NCBI GenBank assembly: GCA_943704415.1
Contig: CALSCO010000113.1
Coordinates: forward strand, 17,793 to 81,792
DNA length: 64,000 nucleotides
Source: Parvularia atlantis
Lineage: Eukaryota > Opisthokonta > Rotosphaerida
Direction of reading: 5' to 3'
The position numbers and the translations under genes were made by a program. Under the pieces are notes generated by a model. It ran no database searches, was not told the origin of the DNA, and was given only the letters and a program-made list of their open reading frames with translations. Positions 43,160 to 54,291 of the stretch are shown here, one piece after another (the first letter of the stretch is position 1; the number at the start of each line of letters is the position of its first letter).

Positions 43160-45399
43160 CTACTTTGTCGGCGTGCGCTCGGGCAGCTGCAGCGGCTGCA
43201 CCTCAAAGGTGCGGCGCTTGACCGGCGACGACTTGAGCGCGCTGGGCTCGAGCTCGCGCTTGACGCTGCGGCGGCTCGTCCGGCGCGGCGGCCGGCGTGG
43301 CCGCGGCGACTCGTCCATCGGCTCGGGCGTAAGCGGCACGCTCAGCGGCAGCGGCGCCACGTACAGGTCGATCGTGGGCGGCGGCGTGAGTGCGTCCTGT
43401 CGGGCGACGAGCATCAGCCAACAGCATGAGCGCGAGGTGCACGCGACGCACCCCTGCGGCCTCGGCGCTCGTGCTGCGCAGTGGCGTCACGCTCAGCACT
43501 GCGGGCGACTTGAGCGCCTCGCCCGGCGTGGTCGGCAGGAAGCCGGACGCGTGCAGGTTGTGCCGCTCCTCCTCGGCCGACACAACGATGGCCGCGAGCG
43601 CGGCGTCCGAGATGTCGGCGACCGGCTGCGCCGGCTCGGTCTCCATCGCCTGCTGCTCCGCCGTGCCGAGGACCGGCGCTGCTTCTGCTTGTTCACTGGC
43701 GAGCGACTGCGGCGCTCGGTAAGCGAGGCAACGTGGTGCACGCGCGGCGGGAGGCGTGCCTTCATGTACGCCTGCTCGCGCTCGAGCTCCGCCGGCGGGT
43801 AGCACTCCTTCACGTTGGGCGTGCGCGGCCCGGACTGGCTCTTGATCTTCTCAAAGACCTCGTCGAGGCCGGCGTAGTGGCCCTCGGCGCGCGTCTTCTG
43901 CATGTGCACCTTGGAGACCGCGTGCTTGGGGCCGTGTCAGCACAGACCCCTAGCACGCGGTGGCCTGCACCTTGTTGATGTCGTTGAAGGTTGCGCAGCA
44001 GTGCTCGCAGTAACCCGAGACCGGCCCGAGACGGCGGCACACGCGCACCTGCTCCTCGTGGTCCATCGACATGAACCGCATGCGGCTGCTCTCGAACGCC
44101 TGCCGCTTCCGCTCCCTGTCGCGTGAGGCTCAGCAGTTGTCCCGGCCGCGCGTGGCGCCGACTACACGCACTGATGGTCGGCCTTCTGCTTGCCGTGCTC
44201 CTCGTAGTACTGGTCCGACAGGAACAGGCACCCGCTCGGCGGCGCGTTGAAGTTGAGCTCCGGCAGCGTGCGGTGACCGTGCTTGTCCGGCAGAAACTCC
44301 TGCTCGCGCGCGGTTGGCACGGCGGTCCCGCGTCAGCAGGGGGCAGGACGTGCCTTGTAGCACGGCCGGTAGATGCCCTCTGTGTCGTAGAACATGATGA
44401 ACGGGTGCATGAAGTACTTGTCGTCGTCGGCGACCTTCGCGGCCTGCGGCGCATGCGCAGCACGTATCAGTCGTGCCGTGCGCAGGGCCGGGTCGTCGTG
44501 CGCACGCCTTGTTGGTGCTCAGGCCGTACGCGCGCTCGTACTGGATCGACTGCTGCAGATCCATGTCGGCCTTGCCGCTGCCGAGGCTGACCTTGCCCGT
44601 CTTTTTCATGTAGTGCAGCAGCGCTGCGGCGCCGTGCGCGCTCAGCCCCGACTCGGCCCCCGCAGGCGCGCGGCCGACGCACTGTGCACGTTCCATATCT
44701 TGATGTTGAACGTGCGCGCGCGCTGCAGAAAGTCGTCGACGGCGGGCTGGTCGATGGCGCGGCGCGCGGGGAAGAGCGTGTGCGGGCTGCGTTATTCCCC
44801 CCCATGTGAGCGCCACGCCCGACCGGCTCGCGCACAACCAGCCGCACCTCGACGTTGCAACGGCCGGCTGCGAGCTGAGCGGCTCGGGCGCGTTCGGCAG
44901 CGGGCTGGGCACAGGCTGCCGTTACGCGCGCTCGCAGTTAACGGGCGCACGCGACACACGGCACGTCGGTCAGCGCACCCGCGGTGGGTCGTACGGCTCG
45001 GTGCGCTGCTGCAGCTCGTGCAGGCTGTTGCTGATGATGAGCGTGACGCTCTTGGTCAGGAAGCCCTCGATCGTCTGTTGTTCACGTCAGAACGGAGGGG
45101 GATCCTGTCCGCACGACGCGAGCGGAGCGCACCGCGCCCAGCTTCTCGAGCGGCTCGCGCAGCTGCTTGGTCACCTCGCTCGCGTCCGTGTGGAAGTAGA
45201 TGGCGGCCTTGCGGAACAGCTGGCGCGCGGCCTCGCGCTCGGCCTCCTTGTCGCGCGCGGCAGGCGGCGCGGGCGTCTTGGGTGAGCGCGCGGCGGCGGC
45301 CGTCGGTGTGCCCGGCGCCAGCTGCGGCGGCGGCTGCGGCACCGCGCCCAGCGCGCGCAGCGGCGACCGACCCTCGGGCGGCCGCGGGGTGGCGCTCAT
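43160..45399 (-). CDS. DBF4: Dbf4/ASK regulatory subunit of Cdc7 kinase
   Basis: Activates Cdc7 to fire replication origins. N-terminus MSATPRPPEGRSPLRALG, then QLFRKAAIYFHTDASEV and TKQLREPLEKLGA; motif M: KYFMHPFIMFYDTEGIYRP, LPDKHGHRTLPELNFNAPP, SGCLFL; motif C zinc finger: SGYCEHCCATFNDINK joined by an intron to HAVSKVHMQKTRAEGHYAG, giving the CxxC-x9-H-x5-H of zf-DBF. The C-terminal third is Pro/Ser-rich and basic with many SP/TP sites (SVTPLRSTS, LTPEPMDESP, SSPVKRR), possible CDK targets. About nine introns. The stop lies 12 bp from the cyclin L stop on the other strand. Confidence 0.85.
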
Positions 45400-45427
45400 C
45401 CGAGGCTGGCCGTTTACGAGATTCGAA

Positions 45428-45436
45428 TTTTGGCGC
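45428..45436 (+). promoter_or_regulatory. E2F consensus site upstream of DBF4
   Basis: TTTTGGCGC at 45428-45436 is 28 bp upstream of the DBF4 start codon (which is on the minus strand). It is a full match to the E2F consensus and DBF4 is a known E2F target in animals. Binding here is inferred. Confidence 0.5.
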
Positions 45437-45511
45437 GCACGCCGGCTCCGAGTTGGACGTGGATCAACTTGCACCGCACTGCGCCAGCAACACTGCTCTT
45501 GCACACAGCGT

Positions 45512-46692
45512 TCATTTCTTCTTGAGCAGCCGCACGAGGCCCCAGATCGCCAGCCCGAGCAGCACCGCGCCGACGATGGAGCAGATGACAATGACCTGCC
45601 CCGGCCAGCGGGCGGGCGGCTCAGCGTCGTCAGACACGCGCACGCTGCGGCCGGGGAGACGCACCGCGATCTGCCACGGCAGCAGCGAAAAGTCGCACGT
45701 GGTGAAGCGGTTCAGCGGCGTCACGCAGAGCATGTTGGGCGGCGCCTGGTTGGTCGCGTTGAGCCAGTCGTACGCGTAGATCGTGAACCTGCACGACGCC
45801 GAGGCGTTCGAGCGGCGCATGCCCACGGTGAAGTCGACGTCGGTCGGGCTCGCGGCCGAGCCGACGTACTGGAACGACAGGTCGAAGCGAGTGTACGCTT
45901 GCCCGTCGGACGCGAGCGAGTAGCTGGCGTGCGCGCCGTTCAGCTCACGCTCTCGACAGCGTCCCGCACGCACCTCGACGTCGTCGGGCAGCGCGTGTTG
46001 CTGTTGAAGTACAGGTCGAAGCCGGGCCCGTCCAGCACGGTCATGTTGAGGATGCCAATGTAGTTGTCGGCCGGGCGCCTGCGCGCGCGTGCTGTCAGCA
46101 AGCCAGCAGCAAGCGGACGCACACACGCGAGAGCACGACGCACCGGTACTTGCCCTGGAAGTACACGATCTCGCCGACCTCGGGGCAGACCGCCGAGCCG
46201 TCGAACGGGTACGCGCCGCACGTGGCTGCGGTCGCGGTCAGCACACGGCGCAGCCACCGTCGCTACCACGCACCGACGACGTAGACCGGGAAGGTCACGT
46301 TAAAGTCCGAGTAGAGCGGGTCCTCCGAGTCGGTGTAGAGGCGGATCTCGATCGAGTTGACGTTGACGACGTCGCCGAGGATGCGCAGGAACTCGGACCG
46401 CGTCGAGTTAGCGGCGAGCGTGACCGAGCTGGGCTCGAACGAGACGTAGCCGGCCGGGAACGACTGGGCGTAGATCCGCACGGGCGCGACCGGGCCGGGC
46501 GCGTCCGACACGAGCCGCACGACCGAGTACGCTCCCACGCCGATGTAGGCGCTCTGGCGGAAGTACTGCACGCGCGACGCTGCATCGCGGCCGCAGGTCA
46601 GCGCCGCGCACGGCCTCCCCTGCCCGCACGGCCGCACCGTGCGCGCCGCCGACGAGCAGCAGCAGCAGCGCAGCGCACGACAACAGCAGCAT
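45512..46692 (-). CDS. Type I membrane glycoprotein of unknown function
   Basis: Signal peptide MLLLSCAALLLLLVGGAHG, then an extracellular or lumenal part with many Cys and N-glycosylation sequons (NFT-type NVTF, NSTR, NASA, NATN, NMTV). One exon reads like a beta-sandwich module (SAYIGVGAYSVVRLVSD, SFEPSSVTLAANSTRSEF, LYSDFNVTFPVYVVG); a second similar module may start at DNYIGILNMTVLDGPGF. A single helix follows (VIVICSIVGAVLLGLAIWGL) and a short basic end VRLLKKK. About 300 residues, four to five exons. I do not recognise the family. Confidence 0.6.
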
Positions 46693-46704
46693 TCGCGATC
46701 AACG

Positions 46705-47767
46705 ATGCGGCGCGTGGTGTGCGTCACGCTAGTGTTGCTGGCACTCGCGTGCGGCGCGCTCGATGCGGCCGACGTCGACCCGGAGCAGGTGCGGCGCCGG
46801 CCCGTGGTGCAGACGCATGCTGAGCGCGTGCGGTGCGCGAACAAAGGTGATCGAGATCACGTACAAGGACGGCACGACCGAGCAGGCGTCCGTGCGCGAC
46901 GTGGCCGGGCGCATCGCCGAGTCGGCCAAGATGCAGCAGCGCATGCGCGCGGCCAAGGAGGCCGGCGGAACGATGACCGACGTCGAGGCCAAGACGATGA
47001 AGTGCGCCGGCGCATCGCCGCGCCCAGCGTACCAGCGCTCACCCGCGTGCGCACAGGCTCGACGACGTGCACGTGTCCAAGCCCGAGCTTGGCGGCTTCA
47101 TCCGGCGCGGCCAGGCACGCGGCGCCGCGCACGACGGCGTGCCTGATAATGCTGCGCGCGTGTGCAGGACGTGTTCAAGACGGCCGTGTCCCTGGGCGTG
47201 CTGCCGCCGGGCTCGCGGCTCGCTGGTCTCGCGACGTCAGACTACGTCGTGCGTGCTGCGGGCGCGGTGCACCGCGGCGGCTGACGGCGCTGTCACCGCC
47301 AGAAGCTGGAAGAGCTGCCCAAGGGCGAGGAGTACCTGATTATGCGCTCGCACGCGGGCGCGGACGGCGCCGCGCAGCCGACGATCGAGCTGCATGTGAA
47401 GTACCTGCCACGTGCGCGCATCCAGCTGCTCGAGTGCGCTCATGCAGCGATGCGTTGGCTGCTGGGCTGATGCGTCTGCCACGTGCGCAGGGCGTGGCGG
47501 CTGGGCGACGGGGACGCGCGCGCCGAGACCATCGCGCTGAGCGATGCGCAGACGGCCGTGACGAACCTGCGCGACGACGTGCCCGCGCCGGGCCTGTGGG
47601 ACGCCATGCTCGACAATGCGGGTGACCTGCAGGACATGATCGGCGTGCTCATTGGCGTGGGCGTGGCGTGCGTCGCCGTCGGCCTCGCGAGCGTCGCCGT
47701 GGGCCTGTGCACGCGCCCGGCTCGCCCCGCACCGGTGTCGCGCGCGGGCACAGCTCAACAGCAGTAG
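46705..47767 (+). CDS. Signal-peptide protein with C-terminal membrane helix, unknown function
   Basis: Signal peptide MRRVVCVTLVLLALACGALD; spliced exons give VIEITYKDGTTEQASVRDV, AKMQQRMRAAKEAGGTMTDV, HVSKPELGGFIRRGQA, FKTAVSLGVLPPGSRL, KLEELPKGEEYLIMRSHAG, TIELHVKYLP, AWRLGDGDARAETIAL and a last membrane helix (LIGVGVACVAVGLASVAVGL). A type I membrane protein of about 300 residues. Family not recognised. The start codon is only 12 bp from that of the glycoprotein on the other strand. Confidence 0.6.
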
Positions 47768-47816
47768 TGTACAGCGATGGTACTTTGTTTTGGTTTGGTT
47801 CGGGTCTTTGGCGTTG

Positions 47817-48884
47817 CTAGCCGTCGCTGCCGACCGCGAGCGAGCTCAGCTTGATGTACGACAGCGTGCCGAGCGTGCCTGCCGCGCACAGTCAGCCGCT
47901 TGCGCATCGCCTCACGCACGGGTGCACCGACGGTCGCGAGTACGCTCATGTAGGCGATGTAGAGCAGCGCCTGCGCACGGCGTGAGCTCGCGGACGGGTG
48001 CGCAAGGGGGGCGTTGCGCACGAGATTGGACGCGGCGATCCAGCAGCACATGGCGCCGCCGAGCGCGGCCATCCCGACGGCGATGAGCGCGATGGTGAGC
48101 ACCTTCCACGTGACGCAGCGCAGCGTCACAAAGATCTCTGTCGCGCGTACGTGAGCCCGTGCGCCGGGTGCAGCAAGCGACGCGCACCCTTTTCGCCGAG
48201 CGTCGTCGCGGGGAAGCGCAGCACGGTGCCGTTGCGCGTCTCGAGCTGCATCTCAACGTCCGCCCACATCAAGTGGTCGCGCACGTCCACGAGCTCGAGC
48301 GTCCCGAGCCCGTACGCCAGCCCGATCGCGTTGACGCCAACTGCGCAGGCGTCGGTCAGCCTCGATCGCGTCGTCACACGCCACGCGCGCACCTGGCACG
48401 TACTGCGTCGTGCTCAGCCGGCCGCCGCTGCCGTCCCTGCCATCGCTGCCGTCGCTGTCGGAGCCGCCCTCGGGGTCGCGCAGGCAGTACTCGACCTCGA
48501 TCTTGAACCTCTGCGGCTGGCCGTGAGATGCTTGCTGCGTGCGGCAGCCCCGCCGCCGCGCACCCGCGCACACATCTCGAGGTATACGCTGATTGTCAGC
48601 CCAGGCCCGTCACACGACACGCCGCTGCAGTCGGCCGAGAGCGCGCACCGCCCGCCCGCCAGGGCCAGCTGTCGGTCGGCGCACAGCGGCACTGCGACGC
48701 GGCCGCGTGAGGCACACAGCAACACCGCCAACCACCCGCTGCGCGCACCGGTCTCGGCGGGGGCCATCGGCAGCGCCCGCGCGGCCCGCGGCAGGAGCGC
48801 GAGGGCGAGGACCGGCAGCAGCACGGCGGCCAGAGCAGCGCGGCGATGGGCGCGCGAGGGCGCGAGGGCGAGCCAGACAGCCAT
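47817..48884 (-). CDS. Membrane protein with signal anchor and C-terminal helices, unknown function
   Basis: N-terminal hydrophobic stretch MAVWLALAPSRAHRRAALAA followed by VLLPVLALALLPRAARAL, a signal peptide or anchor. Next, a Cys-containing region (CADRQLALAGGRCALSADC, TISVYLEMCA), an exon RFKIEVEYCLRDPEGGS with Asp/Ser/Gly repeats, then VGVNAIGLAYGLGTLELVD, MWADVEMQLETRNGTVLRF, and membrane helices LTIALIAVGMAALGGAMCCW and LLYIAYMSVLATV. The last exon ends LGTLSYIKLSSLAVGSDG-stop. About five introns. Family not recognised. Confidence 0.5.
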
Positions 48885-49109
48885 CGCCCGGCCCACTGTT
48901 CACGCGCCGGCGCTGTGTGTGCGCGTGCGGGTGCGGGTGGGACCGGAAAACAGAGTGAGCGCAAGTGCGCGCCGGCGTGCGGGGTGCACTGGCGCAAGGG
49001 CGGGCGTACCCACGGTCGCGGCAGGGCGTCTGCTAGCTCTTCGCGGGCATGCTTGTGTGACAGCGGGGATTTTCCTGTCATCCTTCTCACGTTTCCCGAG
49101 TTGAGTCAC

Positions 49110-50273
49110 ATGGCCCTTACGCCGGTGCCCTTCCGCGCGTGGATCGACTCGATCCGCCCGTCGCTCGAGCCGCCCGTCTGTACGTCGCGGTGCTCTCTGT
49201 GCGCGCGCGCGGTGGCTGAGAGAGCGCGCGCGCGGTGGGCGGGCGGGTGCAGGCAACAAGCTGCTGTACGCTGGTCAGCTGAAGGTGATGGTCGTGACGG
49301 GGCCGAACGAGCGCAAGGACTTCCACGTCGAGGAGGGCGAGGTCGCGCGCATCCGGCAGGCTGGCGGAGGGGGCACACGGGCTGACGTGCCCGCTGCGCC
49401 CGCCGCGCGAGCAGGAGATCTTCTACCAGCTCGAGGGTGACATGCGTCTTGACGTGATGGAGGGCGGGCGCCTGAAGCAGATTGTGATCCGCGAGGGCGA
49501 GGTCTTCACGCTGCCGTCGCGCATCCCGCACTCGCCGCAGCGCTTCGCCAATACGATGGGCCTCGTGATTGAGCGCGAGCGCCTGCCGGGCGAGATCGAC
49601 GGGCTCCGCTGGTGTGCTTCTGCCGATCGCGCGCTCGCGGGCGCCCGCGACTGACCGTGCCCACGTAGGTACGACGATCACGACCAGGTTCTGTACGAGG
49701 AGTGGTTCCCCTGCGAGGACCTGGGTGTGCAGCTGATCCCGGTCATCAAGCGCTTCCTCGCCTCGCCGGCCTTCCGCAGCGGCCAGCCGATGCAGACGTA
49801 CGGCGAGCCGCCGGTGCGCGCCTGCCCTGCCACCGCCGCCGATCACGGCCCCTGACACGCGCACGACGACGCGCGGCAGCTCAAAATCGACACGCAGACG
49901 CGCCTGCCGCCGCCGCGCGACCTCAAGCCGGTGCTGCGCGGCGAGGAGCGCGTCGAGCAACTGATGCTGTTTGACGGCGAATTCAAGACGCGCCTGCTGC
50001 TCGGCAAGGACGGCGGCGCCGACGCGCCGTTCGAGTCACACACCGGTGAGGTCTTCCTGTACCAGATGCGCGGCGCAAGCGCGGTGCACGTGCAGCGCGC
50101 CGACGCGGTCGAGACCGTCGCGCTGCGCGACCAGGACGTGCTGCTGCTGCCGCCCGGCTCGACCCTGCGCGTGGTGGTGCGCGCAGCGCGACGTGCACTG
50201 CGCCGTGCGCTGAGCCTGTGCGCAGCCCGAGCACGACGCGCGGTGCATGGTTGTGACGAGCAAGGTCTTCTGA
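49110..50273 (+). CDS. HAAO: 3-hydroxyanthranilate 3,4-dioxygenase
   Basis: Fe(II) cupin enzyme that opens 3-hydroxyanthranilate on the kynurenine route to quinolinate and NAD. Exons: [49 protein letters not shown] then [10 protein letters not shown] (His and Glu iron ligands), [19 protein letters not shown] (third ligand His), [32 protein letters not shown], and a second cupin-like half ([30 protein letters not shown]) as in the long animal-type enzyme. Ends MVVTSKVF-stop. Five introns. No other NAD-pathway gene is nearby. Confidence 0.93.
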
Positions 50274-50364
50274 CCCGGGGCCAGCAGAGTTAGCTTCAGT
50301 TCACCGTCGTTTAGTTCTTGTACATACTCGGATTTCGATACTGTCCTGCACCCCAGTCCCAGTG

Positions 50365-50763
50365 TCAGGGGCGCTTGCGCGGCCGCTCGGGCTCGGACGG
50401 CGCATCGGCGGCGCTGGCCGGGCGTTTGCGCGCATCGGTCCCGCCGCGCAGCTCGTCGATCGCGCGCTGCTTGCGCTGCAGCTCCTCCTGCGCCGTCTTG
50501 AACAGGCACGAGATATTGCGCAGCAGCACCTCCTTCTGCTGCGCGAGCGCCTCGGCCTTGCGCTCGCTCGCGCGCAGCTTATCGGCGAGCTGCGCGTTGG
50601 CGGCCTCGAGCTCGCGCACACGCTCGCGCATCTCGGTCAGGCTGACCTCGCCGGCGACCGCGGCCAGCGCCGACGCCGCCGCAGCGGGCGCGCGCATCGC
50701 CTCGTCGGCCGCCGGTGCAGGCGCGTCGCCGTAGAGCAGCTCGCTCAGTTCATCTGCATCCAT
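50365..50763 (-). CDS. Small coiled-coil protein
   Basis: Single exon of 132 residues: MDADELSELLYGDAPAPA, an Ala-rich part, then a long coiled coil (MRERVRELEAANAQLADKL; RKAEALAQQKEVLLRNISCL; FKTAQEELQRKQRAIDELR) and a basic tail KRPASAADAPSEPERPRKRP. The NISxLFxTAxxEL-RK segment resembles a motif I associate with FLASH-like and related nuclear coiled-coil proteins, but the match is short. Likely nuclear by its basic tail. Confidence 0.65.
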   Translation of the reverse strand: MDADELSELLYGDAPAPAADEAMRAPAAAASALAAVAGEVSLTEMRERVRELEAANAQLADKLRASERKAEALAQQKEVLLRNISCLFKTAQEELQRKQRAIDELRGGTDARKRPASAADAPSEPERPRKRP

Positions 50764-51158
50764 ACGGCAATATACTGTCCATGACGTTGATCACGCCCAT
50801 TGGCTGCGGTATTCGGGGCGCTGCCGCTGATTGGTCGAGCGTGCTCCTTGTCGTCGTCTTTGTGCCGCACGCTGCGCCGTCCCGCGCGCGTCGTCGGCCC
50901 GCCCCTTGCCGGACGCGCGCACAGCGTCCGCGCGGCCCGGGTGCTTTGCTGCTGCCGTGCTGGTGGCGGGCGCGGGGCTAGGAAGGGGCGCTGTTTGGAT
51001 GCGCCCGCGACGTGTAAAGCTTGCCGTTTGTTTTCCGGTGCCTCACCGTCGCGACCGCGCCGCAGCCGCAGCCGCAGCCGCCGTGCGGCCGCTCGCCCTC
51101 CGCGTCCTCCCCCCGCGCGCCGCTCGCACCCCGCCGCCGTCGCGCGCCCGCCGCGAGG
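50764..51158. promoter_or_regulatory. Divergent promoter with two CCAAT boxes
   Basis: ATTGG at 50799-50803 (in ATTGGCTGC, a 9-mer also present at 41519) and at 50830-50834, plus TGACGT near 50783, lie close to the coiled-coil gene start. The rest of the 395 bp is GC-rich with no other clear signal and likely includes the PAK 5' UTR. Confidence 0.45.
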
Positions 51159-53860
51159 ATGTCGAAGACGATCAACCGCGTGTCCAACTCGTTCGTGGTG
51201 CGTGTTTTCGCGGCGCGCGCGACACACGGCGCGCTGAGAGCGAGTGGGACGCAGGTGAAGCGCGGCTTCGCCACGTTCAAGGTCGAGGGGCTGATCAGCA
51301 TATGGAACAAGCGGTGGTTCCTGCTGCGCGAGGGTGCGCCATCCGCCGCCAACGCGCCTCTCTCCGGCGTGCTCAACATGGCACACAGACCAGCTGTCGT
51401 GGCACCGCAACGAGAGCTCGCACGCGCCCTTGGGCGTGATCGGCACCGGCGAGATCAGCGAGGTCTCGCGCACAGACAACAAGCAGTACTGCCTCCAGAT
51501 CGTCACCAAGGGCGGCCAGACGTACCTCATGTCGGTCCGGAACGACGACGAGCTGTATTCGTGGATGGACGAGCTGCAGAAGGCGCGCGCACACGCAGCT
51601 GTGGCCATCGCGACGTAGCAGCTCGGCCTGACCACGCACGCACCGTCTGCAGCTCATCAGCAACTCGACGGCGCCGACCGACTTTGTGCACCACGTCCAC
51701 GTCGGCTACGACAACGCGACGGGCGAGTTTGTGGTGCGACTTGGTGGCGGGCCGTGCGTGAGTGCATACGGCGGCCTCACGCGGCGCGCGGCGCCCAGGG
51801 CATGCCCAATGAGTGGCAGCAGCTGCTCAGCACGTCGAGGATCACGAAGGAGGACCAGGCGAAGAACCCGCAGGCACGCAACACGCGCGTGCGCACGCAC
51901 AAGCCGCCGCGGCTCATCGCGCGAACCGCAGGCGGTGCTCGACGTGCTCGAGTTTTACACGAGCGTAACCGACAAGGACCGCTATAACCCGGACCTCGGC
52001 GCGACGTTTGACGACCTCAACATGCACGACGACGACTTCCCGCCCTCGCCCGCGCAGGCGCCCGCGCCGCAGCAGCCCGCGGCGTTCTCGTACACGGGCG
52101 GGGCGCCGCCGACGCTCGGCCGGCCGGGCAAGCCGGTACGCGCGCTACACGCTGGTGCTATGCCGTAGCTCACGCAACGAGCAGCCGGGGCCCCCGCAAG
52201 TCGCGCCCAAGGTGCCGCCGCAGGTCGCGCCCAAGCCGGGCTCGAACCTGCCGCCCGTGCCGACGCCGCAGCGCACCGCACCGCCGCCGCCGACGTACCA
52301 AGGTGCGCTTGCACACGCACGGCCCGATCGCCGTGTCTGACGGAGATGTTTGCACAGCCCCGGCCAGGCCACCGGTGCAGCTCACGCCGCCGCCGCCGCT
52401 CCCCGGTGCGGCGAGGAAGCGCGGCCTTGCGTGCAGCGTGTCTGATCGTGAGCGCGCGCACTTCAGGCACCGCAGCACCCGTGCGCCCGACCGCCCCGCC
52501 CGCCGGTGCTGCCGCCGCGGCCGCGGCGCAGGCGTCGCCGCCGCCGCAGGGGCTCGTGTCGCAGCCCAAGGACAAGAAGGTCGAGAAGAAGATCGAGTTC
52601 CGGGAAAGCGCCGACATCATGGACAAGCTGCGCGCGGTCGTGTCGCGCGACGACCCGATGAAGCTCTACACCGACTTCAAGAAGATCGGCCAGGGGTGCG
52701 CGCGCGTGCAGGCGACGCCGAACGCACGCCGCTGACACACGCGTGTGCGCTCAGCGCCTCGGGCTCGGTCTACGTCGCCAAGGTCCGGAAGACGAAGGAC
52801 GTGGTCGCGATCAAGCGCATGGACCTCAACAACCAGCCGAAGAAGGACCTGATCATCAACGAGATCATCGTCATGCGCGAGAGCATGCACCCGAACATCG
52901 TCAACTTCAACGAGAGCTACCTGGTGAAGGTGCGGCGCCCGCGGGCTGCGCGCGGCGCACGACGCGGCCCGCTCACCGACGGCGCAGGACGAGCTCTGGG
53001 TCGTGATGGAGTACATGGAGGGCGGCTCGCTGACGGACGTGATCGACAACAACCACATGAGCGAGCCGCAGATCGCCGCGGTCACGCGCGAGGTCATCGC
53101 CGGGCTGGCGCACCTGCACAGCAAAAACATCATCCACCGCGACATCAAGTCGGACAACATACTCCTCGACCTCAAGGGCCTCGTCAAGCTCAGTGCGTGC
53201 GCCTGTGCAACGCGCCCGACCCGCTGCGAGCTCACGCGTCGCGTCGCGCCGCGCCGCGCAGCCGACTTTGGCTTCTGCGCCAAGATTACCGAGAACCGTG
53301 GCAAGCGCTCCACAATGGTCGGCACGCCGTACTGGATGGCGCCCGAGGTCGTCAAGCAGAAGGACTACGGGCCAAAGGCGCGCGCTGCGCGACGGACGGC
53401 GGCCGCGGGCTGACGGGGCGTCGCGCGCAGGTGGACGTGTGGAGCTTGGGCATCATGGTCATCGAGATGATCGAGGGCGAGCCGCCGTATCTAGACGAGG
53501 ACCCGCTCAAGGTGCGCGCGCGTGATTGCGCGACGGCGGTGTGGCGGCGGCTGAGCGTGCGCACACGGCAGGCGCTGTACCTGATCGCCACCAACGGGAC
53601 GCCGACGCTCAAGAACCCGGACCGTCTCAGCGGCGGCCTCAAGGACTTCCTGGCGCGCTGTCTGGCAGTGGACGTGGACGAGCGCGCGTCGATGCAGCAG
53701 CTCGCAGCGGTGCGCAGGGCAGGCAGCGGCTTGGGCGTGCTGCGTGTGGCTGACCAGAGCGCGCACGGTGCACCACCAGCACCCGTGGCTCAGCAGCGCG
53801 TGCCCGCTCGACACGCTCGGTCCGCTCATCCGGAGAGCGATGCAGGCCGCGCAGAGCTGA
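51159..53860 (+). CDS. PAK: p21-activated kinase with PH and CRIB domains (Cla4 type)
   Basis: Cdc42/Rac effector kinase. Start [13 protein letters not shown]. The PH domain is rebuilt over introns ([34 protein letters not shown]). [53 protein letters not shown] Pro-rich linker with PPQVAPK repeats follows. Kinase: [99 protein letters not shown], ending [10 protein letters not shown]-stop at 53860. PH-CRIB-kinase is the architecture of fungal Cla4/Skm1, whereas animal group I PAKs lack the PH domain. About twelve introns. Confidence 0.93.
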
Positions 53861-54291
53861 GTGCGTCAAGTCCCTCCGTGCCGCGGCTTCATTCTTGCTT
53901 GTTGATCTCTGTCTTCCCTCTCCCCTCCTTCGCGCTTCAGTCGCTTCTCTCTCATCCATCCCCACTCCCCTTTCCTCGTACAGCCGGGCCCCCTTGCGTC
54001 TCTTTCGGGGGCGGCTTTCCTTCCTTAACCTTTGGTTGTGTTTGCGGTTCATGCGCGATCGGTTGAAGGGCCGGCGCCAAGGCGCCGTCTGCCAGGCGAC
54101 ATTCCGCGCCCCTACTGCGGCACCAGGACGCATGCGCGAGCTCCTGGCAACGGCGCGCTGCGACGCGCGCACTGGCGCCACATCGCCCTCGGCGCTGCCC
54201 TCGCGCTCGCCTGGCACGCCGGCGTGTCGTACGGCGCGCGGCGCAAGGGCTGAGCGTGTGCTGTACCGTTCTGTGCAACCGTCCTGACGCT
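53861..54291. other. Convergent gap between PAK and RPP40
   Basis: About 430 bp, pyrimidine-rich on the plus strand (CTTCCCTCTCCCCTCC). A 73-codon plus frame at 54032-54253 ends with HIALGAALALAWHAGVSYG, one possible short membrane helix, but has no spliced support. Probably 3' UTR. Confidence 0.4.

Noticed and set aside
45512-45535. C-terminal KKK of the glycoprotein as an ER-retrieval signal
   Set aside because: The classic dilysine signal needs Lys at -3 and -4; position -4 is Leu, so the match is incomplete.
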